Notes: a model not told the origin generated them from the sequence alone. A stretch of DNA of 64,000 bases from Gentiana macrophylla (GCA_026214975.1 CM047810.1:40434806-40498805); one strand, 5' to 3'. Shown: positions 22,075 through 35,306, numbered from the stretch's first letter. Translations and numbers: made by a program.

Positions 22075-23206
22075 CATTAAAGTTTAGACTTTTAATAAAA
22101 CTTACGGCTAGCCGCTCACCCGAATTTTATTTTCTGGTTCCGTTCCTTTATATTTTTATTAAGTTGAATATTAATTTAAATGATATTACACTTTTTTCAT
22201 TGTTTATACGGTTAGTTACGTCTTTTATAATAGTTAATAAATGTCATTTTAATAATTTAAAAAGATAAATAATAATTTATCATTGAAAGGGGCAAGAATA
22301 AATAGTAGTAATAGGAAAATGTTCCCGCGTATTTCCTAGCAAAAGAAAGTTTGAATTTAATTGGACGTGTCGAATGAGGTTTGTCCCTCTTTCATATAAT
22401 GATGTATCGCTGAATGCGTTTAATAAAATAACTTTTACCATTCAAAAAAGTAATAGGTAAAAGAACATGTATTAAGGGAAAGTTGATCATGAAAAGCGTG
22501 GGCTATTCCGTGAAAAAAAACCAAAGAAGAAAAGATGGGGGTCTTTGTTGTAATTTCTCTTGCAGGAAGGGTATACTAACACAATATTAAAAGTGTCATT
22601 AAAGTTTAGACTTTTAATAAAATTTACGGTTAGCCGCTCACCCGAATTTTACTTTCTGGTTCCGTTCCTTTATATTTTTATTAAGTTGAATATTAAGAAA
22701 AATGATATTACACTTTTTTCATTGTTTATACGGTTAGTTATGTCTTTTATAATAGTTAATAAATGTCAATTTAATAATTTGAAAAGATAAATAATAATTT
22801 ATCATTGAAAGGGGCAAGGATAAATAGTAGTAATAGGAAAATGTTCTGCCGCATTTCTTAAAGAAAAGAAAGTTTGAATTTAATTGGATGTGTCGAATGA
22901 GGTTCGTCCCTCTTTCATATAATGATATCTTGTATCGCTGAACGCGTTTAATAAAATAACTTTTACCATTCAAAAAAGTAATAGGTAAAAGAACATGTAT
23001 TAAGGGAAAGTTGATCATGAAAAGCGTGGGCTATTCCGTGAAAAAAAACCAAAGAAGAAAAGGTAAAAGAACATGTATTAAGGGAAAGTTGATCATGAAA
23101 AGCGTGTGCTATTCCGTGAAAAAAAAAACCAAAGAAGAAAAGATGTGGGTCTTTGCTGTAATTTCTCTTGCAGGAAGGGTATACTAACACAATATTAAAA
23201 GTGTCA
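22075..23206. repeat. 522 bp tandem duplication with a nested 78 bp duplication
   Basis: Copy 1 (22075-22596) and copy 2 (22597-23206) both begin CATTAAAGTTTAGACTTTTA and end with TACTAACACAATATTAAAAG. They differ by scattered substitutions. Copy 2 has one extra 78 bp unit (22983-23060 repeated at 23061-about 23140) starting AGGTAAAAGAACATGTATT. Open frames of about 75 codons in each copy are shared only because of the duplication and show no known domain. Confidence 0.85.
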
Positions 23207-23383
23207 AAATTTGTTCCGACAGGAAGTTATTTGCCTTGGCATTACTGACCGCTTTGGGTTATGGCTGAACATTTTTTTTTCTTTCCCAAAAGCAAACTCA
23301 CCGCATTAAACGACTTGCGACATTTGATGTTAAGTGATTGATAAATTCAATAAAGAAGTCAAACACATTTATAAGAGCACTTG

Positions 23384-24036
23384 TGATGATAGCCGATCCG
23401 AATTATGTCACGTGTCATCCTTGTAAGTCGGATAATAAATGACTAGCCTCTGAATTTAAGGGCCAGTAGCCCCAAAGATATATCTAAGGGTATGTCCCTA
23501 ACTCCTGGTGAGAGATCGGCAAAAACTTCTCCTCAGCCACCGCAGATCGGTCAAGGCCTGACGAAGAGGACCTGCCCAGTTCGGCCATAGTGGTCTCGGG
23601 GGCTTAGTGCGGGACGCTCAGAGCAACCCCGGTTGTTATTCCACGTGATGGGTAAAGATAAAGAGGAAAAGAATCATAAGTCATGAAGACTGTGATCTTG
23701 GCATTCATATATGTCCATAATTATCCCTAAATTATAGAGATTGATGCGTGTATATCCTTAGGGAAATAATAATATTAATAATAATGTAATTCTTTGCAGG
23801 ACAAGGAAATGGATAAATCATCCCCTATATAAACAACCCTACGGAACTACGAAAGACTTGATTACAATTCAGTTATTGGATACGTAGGCAACTCACGGGA
23901 AATAACTCGAGTGCTCAGTCTAAAATACACCAAAAACACCTCTCAATTATACAATCTAGGGTTCCTCGGATTTAGGATCGTTGTCACAAAGGTCAATTGG
24001 CCCGGATTAATTAACAGACGAAAACCAGCATCGTCA
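23384..24036 (+). repeat. 5' LTR of the Tat element
   Basis: 653 bp, TGATGATAGCCG...ATCGTCA. It aligns end to end with 42912-43555 apart from a small indel near the 3' end (ATTAATTAACAGACG region). A TATA box (TATATAAA) is at 23826-23833, about 210 bases before the LTR end. Confidence 0.92.
23826..23833 (+). promoter_or_regulatory. TATA box of Tat 5' LTR
   Basis: CCCCTATATAAACAACCCT context. The same box is conserved in the 3' LTR at 43359-43366. It is the likely core promoter for the element's genomic RNA. Confidence 0.65.
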
Positions 24037-24055
24037 ATTGGCGCTAGAAGGAGGG
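24037..24055 (+). promoter_or_regulatory. Primer-binding site of the Tat element
   Basis: ATTGGCGCTAGAAGGAGGG immediately after the LTR. Plant Tat/Ogre-type elements have TTGGCGC-type primer sites here. The exact tRNA was not determined. Confidence 0.7.
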
Positions 24056-24108
24056 CCTCTTTCTGACAAACCGATCAACAAATCCCAGAACCTTAATTTG
24101 CAACAACA

Positions 24109-25625
24109 ATGCTTAAGAACACCGGCAAGAAAACTACAGATCCGATGGATCCGACTCAATAGGTGGAACAAATTGCAGCCACCAGGGAGAAGGCCAGGCC
24201 ACGGCCGCCGTAAGAAAGCAAACGCTTTGAAGGTCAAACTCATCAGCCTAATCCGGCCCTTCAGGATCCAGCCAACCAGGCGTTGGTTGAAGCCCTGAAA
24301 AACATAGATAATATCACCCTTTAGGCCATACTAGATGAAACCCTCAAAGGAATGGATCCTCCAGAAGTTTCAGAAACCGATCTCCCGAAAGAAGCTCATA
24401 AAAAGCCGGAGGTCGTGGAATCTAGCACTCATACGGAGCACAGAAACATGCATCAACCCAATGACACGGCTAAGGCTGGCCTGGACGCGTTGCTCGGAAA
24501 AAGATCAGACAAACTCCTCTGTACGTCTCCCTCCACGGAGTACATCGACAGCTATCCCCGACCAGCGGGGTATAAGATTCCTAAAATAGAGTCTTACGAT
24601 GGATCTAAGGATCCTTATGATCATATGCATCAATATATCTCGCATATGAACTTGTACAATGCACTATATGAGATGAAGTGCAAGACTTTTCCCGCACTGC
24701 AAACATGAAGAGCCAGAGAGTGGTTCAACAAAATTCCTCTTAGGTCGATCTCCAACTTCCCTTGACTCGGAAGTTTGTCCATGCCTTCATCACAGCTCGT
24801 CCTTTCCAGAGAAATCAGACTCATCTTCTAACCTTGAAGCATAAGCACGATGAGTCCGTTCTTCACTTTATAAAACGCGTCAATGAAGAGTCCGCACAGG
24901 TGCGGGATACGGATGATCGACTGCTGGTCGCCTCTTTCATGGCAGGTCTGTGAGAGGGACGGCTGCATGCCAAGTTGAACAACAAACTTCCTCAAACAAT
25001 GGAAGAGTGCTTAGATGTGGCCTATAAACACTGCCAAGGAGAAGAAGCAAATAGGCTCAAAAGAGAGATGGAAAGAGGTGATGCGAAGAAGAATACATCT
25101 GAAGATAAGTCACATAAGAAAAGGAAGTCGGTTTAGGATAGAGTAACAACACCCATCTCAGATCGGCTGGGTAAGAAGGGGCCTCTGTAGGATAGAGACT
25201 TCATCCCTCTGAACAGATCTCGCGACTAGGTCCTCGCAATTATAGAAAGAAAGAGGATAGCAAAGGTCCCCCCACCAATGAGAGGATCCAGGGAAAAGAG
25301 AGATCCTAACAAGTTTGCAAGTACCACAAAGAAATTGGTCATGACTCAGAGCAATGTCGGGATCTGATAAGAGATATTGATGCAGCGGTGATGGAAGGAA
25401 AACTGGACGAGCTCGTAGATCGGTCCCATCAGGCCGAACCACGTGGTCGGCATGAGTTTAAACGCATGAATAACTACAATGACAGAGATAACAGAGATGA
25501 GTTTCGATGAAGGAGAGACCACTCACCAGACCCTGATGGTCAGTTGGATAATCTCCGTGTGAACATAATCAATACGATCTCAGGGGAGCCAAACAACACA
25601 AGCAGAACTGAGAGTGAGGGCAGTG
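24109..25625 (+). pseudogene. Tat element gag, broken
   Basis: From the ATG at 24109 a frame with internal stops runs into the capsid domain: KIPKIESYDGSKDPYDH at about 24580, an MKCKTFPALQT segment, then after a nonsense codon and a frameshift FVHAFITARPF and HDESVLHFIKRVNEE (24762-24953). A basic stretch follows and then a nucleocapsid knuckle of the form CKYHKEIGHDSEQCRDL (about 25318-25370). These are the usual Tat-lineage gag landmarks. Several in-frame TGA/TAG codons replace expected Arg, Gln or Trp codons. Element X interrupts the frame at 25631, and the continuation (GSAASTQSGKR) is at 35918. Confidence 0.88.
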
Positions 25626-25630
25626 GCGGG

Positions 25631-27709
25631 TGACAGACCTAAACCTAACCTTGGAAACGGGCCGTAAAGTCGACGGACATTACCTAGGCTATACAGATCC
25701 TAACCGGCAAAGGTACCGGGTCAAATCAGTAGTGCTAGTCCGGTGAGTCAGTCGTATTCCTCAGGAAAACATGGTAATTCTTTTAAGTGGGGTTAAACAC
25801 CAAGAAGCTATTATTAACTCGATCTAAGTCGCAGTTTTTACTTTTCCTCGGGTTAGATAGTTAGATCAGTTAGATTAGTTAGTAATGTTAGAGTTAGATG
25901 TTAGTAAAACAGAAAATAAAACAAATAAATACTAATATAATATATATTTTTGGATCTAGCCAAGAATACTTTACTGAATCAATATCTTTTAGTAGAAATA
26001 AATGAGACAGATCTTCCTTTATTCAAGGTGTAAATTATATATGAATCGGTGTACTCCTAAGCTAGACAACTCCTCCTCACAAGAGCGTATGAAATTGTCA
26101 TATGTCAAATGTCATCACCCAAGGTCCACAATCGCCCCATGCTAATCTTAGTTAGTCTGAACAGGTACCGAGTACAAATCTACCCCGGATAAAAGAGGTT
26201 ATTCCGTTCGTCAGACGGCCGATGTTATTCAAGAGGCTCCGGTTGTCAAGCGGATCGATTTAACACAAACGGTGTAGTTTCAATTAAAGCGTGATTTTAA
26301 CATTATTAAGATCTCGAGTACAAATTTCAATAAGATTCATCTTTCCAGACAAATCGCCCCGGGTAGAAATAGGATTCCGTTAATCGACGCCATTTTTACC
26401 TCTCCGGTTTTTTCTATTTTTACTCATATCTCGACTTCTCCGGTCAAGACATCGCCAAGTTATATGTGGTATTCATCATGATTGATTACGTCATTCGAAT
26501 ATATTATCAATACGTTGCAAAATAGAAAAGATTCATTATAATTAGTTTTAATCATGATTACCGAGTCGATCATTCATTTTACCAAAAGATTAACTAATTG
26601 ATTCATATCTTGGCTAGAAATATTTTTAGTTTAACATAGTGATAGATACAAAAACAAAAGTAATAACTTGATAAAATTACCCGTTAAGTGCAAATCAAAG
26701 CCGTATTCTCTGAAAATAACAACTTCTTCAAGAATAACTTTCTCGGTAATTCTCTCTCGAGCATTACAACAAGATTACTTTTATTTATAAAAACATATAT
26801 ACATACATAGACATATGTATATACGGGCCCGAAAATAAAACAAAACGAGAAAAGAGATGAAGAACGGAGATGAAGAAGAGGGGAATGGAAGAAATGGGGA
26901 GGAGGTGGAGAAGAAAGATCTTGGCCAAGAGTGGCCAAGATGGGGCAAGGTTTTTTGATGGATATGGGGAGGTATTTATAGGGGGAGTTGAGGGAGGTTG
27001 TAATGAGGGAGGTGATATTTGAGGGAGATATTTTTTGAGAATATGCTAAGTATATGCCAAGTTTGTTATAAGCATGTGGGAGGTATTGATGAGTTTGTTA
27101 TGACTCATCATCATCATCATTAGTTAGCACATGGAGTAACATGCAACAAGTTGAGCCAAAAATATCCGGTTCGACCCGAGATATCAACTGTTCGAAAAAA
27201 AATTCATAACTTGAGTTGTAGACTCCGATTGGCGTGATTCAAAATGCGTTGGAAAGATCATTTTAGTATCTACAACTTTCATCAAGAACTCTTCCCCAGA
27301 AAACGCCTCTAAGTTGGGTCAAATTTCCATCGAGAACTGGTTACGGTAGAAGCACGTAGGAAAAATAATTTGATCCGTTGAACTCGTAAGCTTGTGGCAT
27401 TTTCTTCTTTTCCTCAAAATCCATCTTTTAGGCTTCAAAACATGTCGTTACGTGGAATCTTGGTCAATATATAATCCCGCAATGAACCACCAAAATACCA
27501 AACGTAAATCCGACATTTACACTCCGGTTACTAAACCGGTACAAAACTAATAAAAACTTATAAAAATATGATAATTTATATAATAACTACTACTTATACA
27601 TTTGAATAAAACTTAATAATTTTTACTTGAATTGATACAAAAATGCTCAAAACGGTATCGTAAATGGGGTGAAATGTTATAATAATGAGTGTTAATTTAT
27701 CTCTCATCA
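25631..27709 (-). repeat. 3' LTR of element X (complete, 2079 bp)
   Basis: On the minus strand it starts TGATGAGAGATAAATTAACAC and ends TTTAGGTCTGTCA. Its last 605 plus-strand bases recur at 35307-35912 with few differences. The 84-codon minus-strand frame at 26684-26938 has no recognised domain. Confidence 0.85.
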
Positions 27710-28306
27710 CAACCCCCTACTTAGCTTTTTTGGTCGTCCCCCGAGCAAAACAAGCGATAAAACAAAATGAATAAGAGATAAATTCATGAAGATATAAGGT
27801 ATAAGGAACAACTAGATAATACAACCATTAGAATTACAACCGGCGTTAACCTCAATATAAGTGTATAATAGAGTGTGTGTGTGACATGCCTTTTCAATTT
27901 CCACTATCCTCTCTTGAATAAATCAAGCAAAACACACAAATATCCATTCAGATAAAATTTCTAATGGCTTTCCCCAGTATAAGCGAAGAATGATTCCACA
28001 CAAAGTTCTTCCGAGTACTTATTAGGATAATCCCTAAAGCATATCATTCGATTTATATTGGGGATAGTCAGAAGATAACTAAGTTTTCAACCACGCTTAA
28101 ATTTTTTTCTTTTTTCTTTTGATGAACTTAATTTCACATGTGTAGCATATGCCTTCATTCCCAAAGAATAGGACGTTTCGTGATAACACCCTATTTGGAC
28201 TACTATCATCAGGCAGTCGGGAGCTTTTAAACCTCATAGTGATATAGGACGTTTCGTGATAACGCCCTACTGCACTCAAATCATTGGTAGCTACAACCGA
28301 CATATA
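27710..28306 (-). other. Remnant interior of element X
   Basis: It starts with the purine tract of X. It contains GGACGTTTCGTGATAAC twice (28170 and 28247), a short direct repeat of about 77 bp period. No coding signature. The junction to element Y sequence is near 28306, where homology with 32591 onward begins. Confidence 0.6.
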
Positions 28307-28436
28307 TTGTACGTTGTGTAAAACTTTTCTTTCTTTGGGTATCCTAGAAACCGGATTGACAAATATATAAGGTCGACAAAGCAGATATAAGGAGAGGGAA
28401 GTTCGAGGACGAACTTCTTTTCAAGGGGGGGAGAAT

Positions 28437-28725
28437 TGTAACGCCCCGATTTTCGTCATGTTGTTATAAAGGACTTTATAGGTATTTTTAAATAACTAGC
28501 TAGATAAATTTATTTTATTTTATTTTTATTATTATTATTATTAAGATTTAGTGATATATGTTATTTTCATACTATTGATTAAACTGCGAAAAGTTTGGAG
28601 TATTTTCAGTGTAGAAATCATTTCGTTGTGACATTATTATTTTATACTAAAATTGATATTGATATTGTTGTTGTTGTTGTTGTTATTATTATTATTATTT
28701 CTACATGATATTTTCAAATAAATAA

Positions 28726-28760
<35 letters not shown>

Positions 28761-31015
28761 ATATTACGTGTTTGTCAATGTTTTTGTGGTAAAAATATTT
28801 CTCTTTATACAATTCACGTGGGGAAATTGTGCATAATAATTAGTTTTTATTTGCATGCTTAATACCATTGCCTTAATATTTATTTTGGTTTGATTTAATG
28901 GGAATTAAAGGGAAAATTTGACGTTACTGGCATTTCAAATGATCTTCCTTGACATAACTCCATTTCCGTTACAGATAAAATTAAATTAAGTTTACTTTAT
29001 ACCTTTCAGCTCATGGTACATCTACTTATATATACAGGATATTAAACACTACTTCTTGTTACTTCTTACAAATATAAAAGCCGAGTTTTCCCTCTCACCT
29101 CCCATACATAAATTCTGCTTCATCATCTTCACATGATATAGAGAGGTGAATCCTTGAACTGCCAGTCTCCATATGCCTAGAACCATCACCATATATATCA
29201 CCTCATACTCATTACTATGTTGAAAGCCTTCACCAGTACTTTTGTTAACTGCTTTCGAAACGCTTTGGTAAGATAATAGTCATCTCATCTCCAAGAAAAT
29301 TGTTCTTATCTATATATGTTCCACATTTCATCTTACGTTCGGTGATCCGAGGTCGAATTTTTCCAAATCGCCATCATCACAGAAGCTATAGTTGACCATC
29401 AACTCATTACTTCTACAGCCAGAAAGCCTCGCAGCCATCTACCCCAGCACAAACATTGAAACAACCGTCATCGCCAAACTCCGACAATCGAAACAACTAC
29501 TCTAATAAATAGAGCGCTTGGATTTTCTTGGCCTTGGTTGGGGTAGACGTTTTGAAGAAAAATGTGGGATTTTGGGGTTGAAATAAATAAAGTTGTATTG
29601 CATTCTTGCTAAATAATGGAAAGGAGTTAAAGGTTGCAGATATAATGTGATGGGAGGAAATGAAAGTGCTTTGACATGATGAGTAATTGGGTTTTCATTT
29701 AAGATTTCTAGCAACGTTCAAACAATAGGTGTATATATATATATCTCAGAGACGAAAATGGTATATTAAGATCTGCTCAGATTACTTGAGGTGAGTTCTT
29801 TATTTTCGATATAAAGCCAAAGTGTGTTTTATAATTATTTTCAATGTTTTATCTATATCAAGTTGATGTTTTTAACTCGGAAGTCATTTTTGAATGATTT
29901 ATTAAAATTACAAAATGTAAAGTGATTTGAGACAAATGACTAATTTGAGCTAGTGCATACTTTTTATAACATTAAATAAAATGATACTTGGAATTGACGG
30001 AATATGTACTCGCTCGCTCGTGACACGAAAGTGTCAAAGCTCTGGTGGCTAGGGGGATTAAAGTTACTGCTCTAGGAGAACGGCTAGTCACCGGTCTCGG
30101 GGCCTCTTGACTCGAAGTCTTTCCGACAGTAGCTAGAGTGCTCACTCGTAAGAGTGGGGACGGTACCTTTTCCCCGAAGATTCATGCTCTGACCCCGGAA
30201 AGCAAAGTGGCGACGGTTGGTGCGTGGGTCCTGAGGCATGGATAGGGTTATTTGGAGCCGTGTAGGAGTTTTGCACGGGGAAGGTTGATTCTTTTCCCTG
30301 ACAATCGGCCGGAGTTGTCAGGCATGGCTAGTTCTCGTGGAGTGCGGTTGAAATCCCTGGGTAAATATGGTGATTGGGCGGTACTTGACTCATCGGCTCG
30401 GCCAAAGCTGGTGTTTGTAAAATAAACTCGACATGTTTTTCCTTAATGCTCGTGCACTATATAACTTTTAAAATTGACTTATTATTATTTTTGCTCTGTC
30501 TTTTATTTTTATTTTCAAGAATTATTTTTACTAATTCGTTTTGCAAGATTAATAAAGGTTTCCGCTGCAAATTTTATAAAAGTTGTTTTTTTATATATAA
30601 TATAGTATAACACTTGCACACGTGGCTCATACCAGCCCTTTGCTGACGTCTCGCTTCCTTTGTTTCTTTGTCTCTTTTGTTTTTTTTTCTTTTACAAATA
30701 TAGGTACAGGTTTTTATCAAGGAAAAAGAGAAATTGTAGGCGATGTTTGATCGAGATTCGAAGATAAAAGAAATTAATGTTTTGGATAGTACTTCATATA
30801 ATTTTGAGAGCTATTGTAATTTTTATGAGTTATTGTAATGAAGATATTTATTGAATTGATGTAAATAACTTGTGGATTTATTATGTTAAATTATGGTTTT
30901 AGATGATTATCTTGGGATTTCTAGTCTTAGTATTGATGTCGGCGAGAGAGCTTCATGAGCCCTCCTAGAATGACCCTCAGTGGGACTGCAGTGGGTCGGG
31001 GTAGTAGGTATTACA
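28437..31015 (+). repeat. LTR A of element Y
   Basis: 2579 bp from TGTAACGCCCCGATTTTCG to GTAGGTATTACA, the TGTAACGCCC...TATTACA style common in plant chromovirus-like LTRs. It contains a short TA array (about 28729-28757). A 70-codon minus-strand frame (29502-29714) is identical in LTR B and is not considered a gene. Confidence 0.9.
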
Positions 31016-31017
31016 GG

Positions 31018-31029
31018 TGGTATCAGAGC
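31018..31029 (+). promoter_or_regulatory. Primer-binding site of element Y (tRNA-Met)
   Basis: TGGTATCAGAGC two bases after the end of LTR A, followed by AAGGTTAG. It fits initiator tRNA-Met. Confidence 0.88.
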
Positions 31030-32716
31030 AAGGTTAGTTTCTTGTTAGTTGAATAAGGGAAAGATTTTTGGACATGTTAGACTAAAGGACATGGTCTAGC
31101 AAGGAGCGAAACGCGACTGTTAACAAAAATAGGATATAAATCTCTAGAATTGACTTAGTGAAATGATTATTATGACTAAAGAACCTAGCCTAAGTGGATG
31201 AGTGCGATAGTTGATAGAAATCAGGAAATGAACTTTTAGAACTTTTCTAAGGATATGATCTTTGTGACTAGGATTAATCAAGTTATAATTAGAAAGCCAC
31301 TAAAGGTGAGGAGTTTGATTGTTAATTAAGTGAATTATAGTTCAACATAAGTCGCCACACCTAGAAACTGTTGATGTTAAGTATTAAATATTTTATTTGA
31401 TCCGAGACTTTAACGTTAGTTTTGCACATGACACCTACAACTAAAACATATCTTTTAGTTCTGTATTTTTTTTAACTGAAATAATGTATATATATTATAT
31501 CTGGTAGTTGTATATTAAATTTATTTGGAACAAATATTTGTTAGTAAATATTTAAAATATGTTATATAAATACAACAAATAGAAATGTCTAGATTTATTT
31601 TTCTATAAAAGATTTAAGAGCTTTAGAACATTTTTATACTCGGTAAAATAAACTCACGCTCGATACTAAATGATCTGTTTTGGTTAGAAGGATGAATCGA
31701 CAGTTGAAAAAAAAAAAAAAAAGAGAGCTAGGAAATGATTTTCATAATTGGTTTAGTGAAATGATTATTAGAACTAAGTATGATCATGTGAAACTAGGAG
31801 ACAATAAGGTATGAACTTGATATTAGTGCATAATTTGTGACATTTAGACATTGTATATATCAAGATTTAATATTTTTATCCGGGATTACGATGCAAGTGT
31901 TTCACACTCGATTATGAAAAGGAACAACTTTTAAAATCCTTATATTTGTAGTGTATATTACGAAATGCATCAAAACCCTGATTTGTCTGCATTTTTTTTA
32001 ATTATCTTTTTTCAAATGTGGTTTTTATGTTTTGAAAAAAAAAAAACCGTTTAAATAAAATTCATGAATAGGAGTTTAAGAGATTTTTATACAATGTCCT
32101 GCAAACTAATGTAACTCAGCTACTCACAATTTATTGGATTTATATTATATAATTAAGATTTGCTGTAATACAATGAGAAGTTTGGAATATCAATAGCTAG
32201 GATTTTTTTTTTAAAAAAAAATATGATTATTTAAACGTTTGATCGAATACTACAATATTTTTTTTTTTTTTTTTTTTTTAAGTCTTGATGGTTTTTTTTT
32301 TTTTATAAAAAAAAATGAAAAAAAAAAAAAAACTTCTTTGAACATTAGTTTTATTTAAATTATACAGATGCAGAAGTGTGAAACGCTGGTGTTTTTACTC
32401 TTTGGATCTTATAACGTATTTGGGTTACATTAATTGAAGGTCATGGTTGTTATTTAGGGTTATCTCTTCATGCATGGAATATAGTACAGAGTAAGGTTAA
32501 TGACATAGATAATTAGGTGGCCGATTTCCCACAGGTCCTAGGATCACAAACTAACTCTGATACCTAAGAATAGTGGCGATTCAAATAGTATTGTACGTTG
32601 TGTAAAACTTTTCTTTCTTTGGGTATCCTAGAAACCGGATTGACAAATATATAAGGTCGACAAAGCAGATATAAGGAGAGGGAAGTTCGAGGACTTAACT
32701 TCTTTTGAGGGAGAAT
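31030..32716 (+). other. Non-coding interior of element Y
   Basis: About 1.7 kb without a domain-bearing frame. AT-rich, with long A/T homopolymers (for example about 32260-32330). It ends in GAGGGAGAA (about 32706-32715), the polypurine tract before LTR B. Confidence 0.7.
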
Positions 32717-33007
32717 TATGCGCCCGATTTTCGTAAATGTTGTTATAAAGGACTTTATAGGTATTTTTAAATAACTAGCTAGATAAATTTATTTTATTTT
32801 ATTTTTATTATTATTATTATTAAGATTTAGTGATATATGTTATTTTCATACTATATTGATTAAATCTGCGAAAAGTTTGGAGTATTTTCAGTGTAGAAAT
32901 CATTTCGTTGTGACATTATTATTTTATACTAAAATTGATATTGATATTGTTGTTGTTGTTGTTGTTATTATTATTATTATTTCTACATGATATTTTCAAA
33001 TAAATAA

Positions 33008-33054
<47 letters not shown>

Positions 33055-35306
33055 ATATTACGTGTTTGTCAATGTTTTTGTGGTAAAAATATTTCTCTTT
33101 ATACAATTCACGTGGGGAAATTGTGCATAATAATTAGTTTTTATTTGCATGCTTAATACCATTGCCTTAATATTTATTTTGGTTTTGATTTAATGGGAAT
33201 TAAAGGGAAAATTTGACGTTACTGGCATTTCAAATGATCTTCCTTGACATAACTCCATTTCCGTTACAGATAAAATTAAATTAAGTTTACTTTATACCTT
33301 TCAGCTCATGGTACATCTACTTATATATACAGGATATTAAACACTACTTCTTGTTACTTCTTACAAATATAAAAGCCGAGTTTTCCCTCTCACCTCCCAT
33401 ACATAAATTCTGCTTCATCATCTTCACATGATATAGAGAGGTGAATCCTTGAACTGCCAGTCTCCATATGCCTAGAACCATCACCATATATATCACCTCA
33501 TACTCATTACTATGTTGAAAGCCTTCACCAGTACTTTTGTTAACTGCTTTCGAAACGCTTTGGTAAGATAATAGTCATCTCATCTCCAAGAAAATTGTTC
33601 TTATCTATATATGTTCCACATTTCATCTTACGTTCGGTGATCCGAGGTCGAATTTTTCCAAATCGCCATCATCACAGAAGCTATAGTTGACCATCAACTC
33701 ATTACTTCTACAGCCAGAAAGCCTCGCAGCCATCTACCCCAGCACAAACATTGAAACAACCGTCATCGCCAAACTCCGACAACCGAAACAACTACTCTAA
33801 TAAATAGAGCGCTTGGATTTTCTTGGCCTTGGTTGGGGTAGACGTTTTGAAGAAAAATGTGGGATTTTGGGGTTGAAATAAATAAAGTTGTATTGCATTC
33901 TTGCTAAATAATGGAAAGGAGTTAAAGGTTGCAGATATAATGTGATGGGAGGAAATGAAAGTGCTTTGACATGATGAGTAATTGGGTTTTCATTTAAGAT
34001 TTCTAGCAACGTTCAAACAATAGGTGTATATATATATATATCAGAGACGAAAATGGTATATTAAGATCTGCTCAGATTACTTGAGGTGAGTTCTTTATTT
34101 TCGATATAAAGCCAAAGTGTGTTTTATAATTATTTTCAATGTTTTATCTATATCAAGTTGATGTTTTTAACTCGGAAGTCATTTTTGAATGATTTATTAA
34201 AATTACAAAATGTAAAGTGATTTGAGACAAATGACTAATTTGAGCTAGTGCATACTTTTTATAACATTAAATAAAATGATACTTGGAATTGACGGAATAT
34301 GTACTCGCTCGCTCGTGACACGAAAGTGTCAAAGCTCACAGTGGCTAGGGGATTAAAGTCTATCGCTCTAGGAGAACGGCTAGTCACCGGTCTCGGGCCT
34401 CTTGACTCAAGTCTTTCCGACAAGATAGCTAGAGTGCTCACTCGTAAGAGTGGGGACGGTACCTTTTCCCGAAGATTCATGCTACTGACCCGGAAAGCAA
34501 GGCCGACGGTTGGTGCGTGGGTCCTAGGGCATGGATAGGGTTATTTGGAGCCGTGTAGGAGTTTTGCACGGGAAGGTTGATTCTTTCCACGACAATCGGC
34601 CGGAGTTGTCGTGCATGGCTAGTTCTCGTGGAGTGCGGTTGAAATCCACAGGTAAATATGGTGATTGGGCGCGTACTTGACTCATCGGCTCGGCCAAAGC
34701 GGTGTTTGTAAAATAAACTCGACATGTTTTTCCTTAATGCGTCGCACTATATAACTTTTAAAATTGACTTATTATTATTTTTGCTCTGTCTTTTATTTTT
34801 ATTTTCAAGAATTATTTTTACTAATTCGTTTTGCAAGATTAATAAAGGTTTCGCTGCAAATTTTATAAAAGTTGTTTTTTATATAATATAGTATAAGTAT
34901 AACACTGTGACACATTTCATACCACCCCTTTCTTTGACGTCTCGCTTCCTTTGTTTCTTTGTCTCTTTGTTTTTTTTTTCTTTTACAAATATAGGTACAG
35001 GTTTTTATCAAGGAAAAAAAGAGAAATTAAGGCGATGTTTGATCGAGATTCAAGATAAAAGAAATTAATGTTTTGGATAGTACTTCATATAATTTTGAGA
35101 GCTATTGTAATTTTTATGAGTTATTGTAATGAAGATATTTATTGAATTGATGTAAATAACTTGTGGATTTATTATGTTAAATTATGGTTTTAGATGATTA
35201 TCTTGGGATTTCTAGTCTTAGTATTGAAGTCGCGGCGAGAGAGCATGGCCTCTCCTAGACCCTCTCCTGCAACGACTCCCGCAGGGGTCGGGAGTAGGGT
35301 ATTACA
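32717..35306 (+). repeat. LTR B of element Y
   Basis: About 2590 bp, near-identical to LTR A over most of its length. Its first bases are altered (ATGCGCCCG against GTAACGCCCCG in LTR A). The TA array (about 33011-33051) is longer than in LTR A. Differences cluster in a GC-richer stretch (about 34310-34720) as small indels. Confidence 0.88.

Larger units (their letters stand above)
28307..35306 (+). mobile_element. LTR element Y, tandem arrangement with two LTRs and an extra 3' interior end
   Basis: Two 2.6 kb direct repeats (28437-31015 and 32717-35306) surround a 1.7 kb interior that starts with a tRNA-Met primer site and ends with a purine tract. Unusually, the first LTR is also preceded by about 130 bases (28307-28436) that match the end of the interior (32591-32716), including the purine tract. 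So the first LTR is itself a 3' LTR, and the array was once LTR-interior-LTR-interior-LTR. The left part has been lost together with part of element X. The interior has no gag or pol signature, which points to a LARD-like non-autonomous element. Confidence 0.82.

Noticed and set aside
22041..22790. Possible duplicated gene (75-codon frames in each copy)
   Set aside because: The frames are explained by the 522 bp tandem duplication and show no recognisable protein family. Base composition is that of the surrounding AT-rich DNA.
29502..34009. A 70-codon minus-strand frame, identical at 29502-29714 and 33797-34009, looked like a conserved small gene
   Set aside because: The two copies are the same segment of a pair of LTRs. 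Identity comes from the LTR duplication, and no domain is present.
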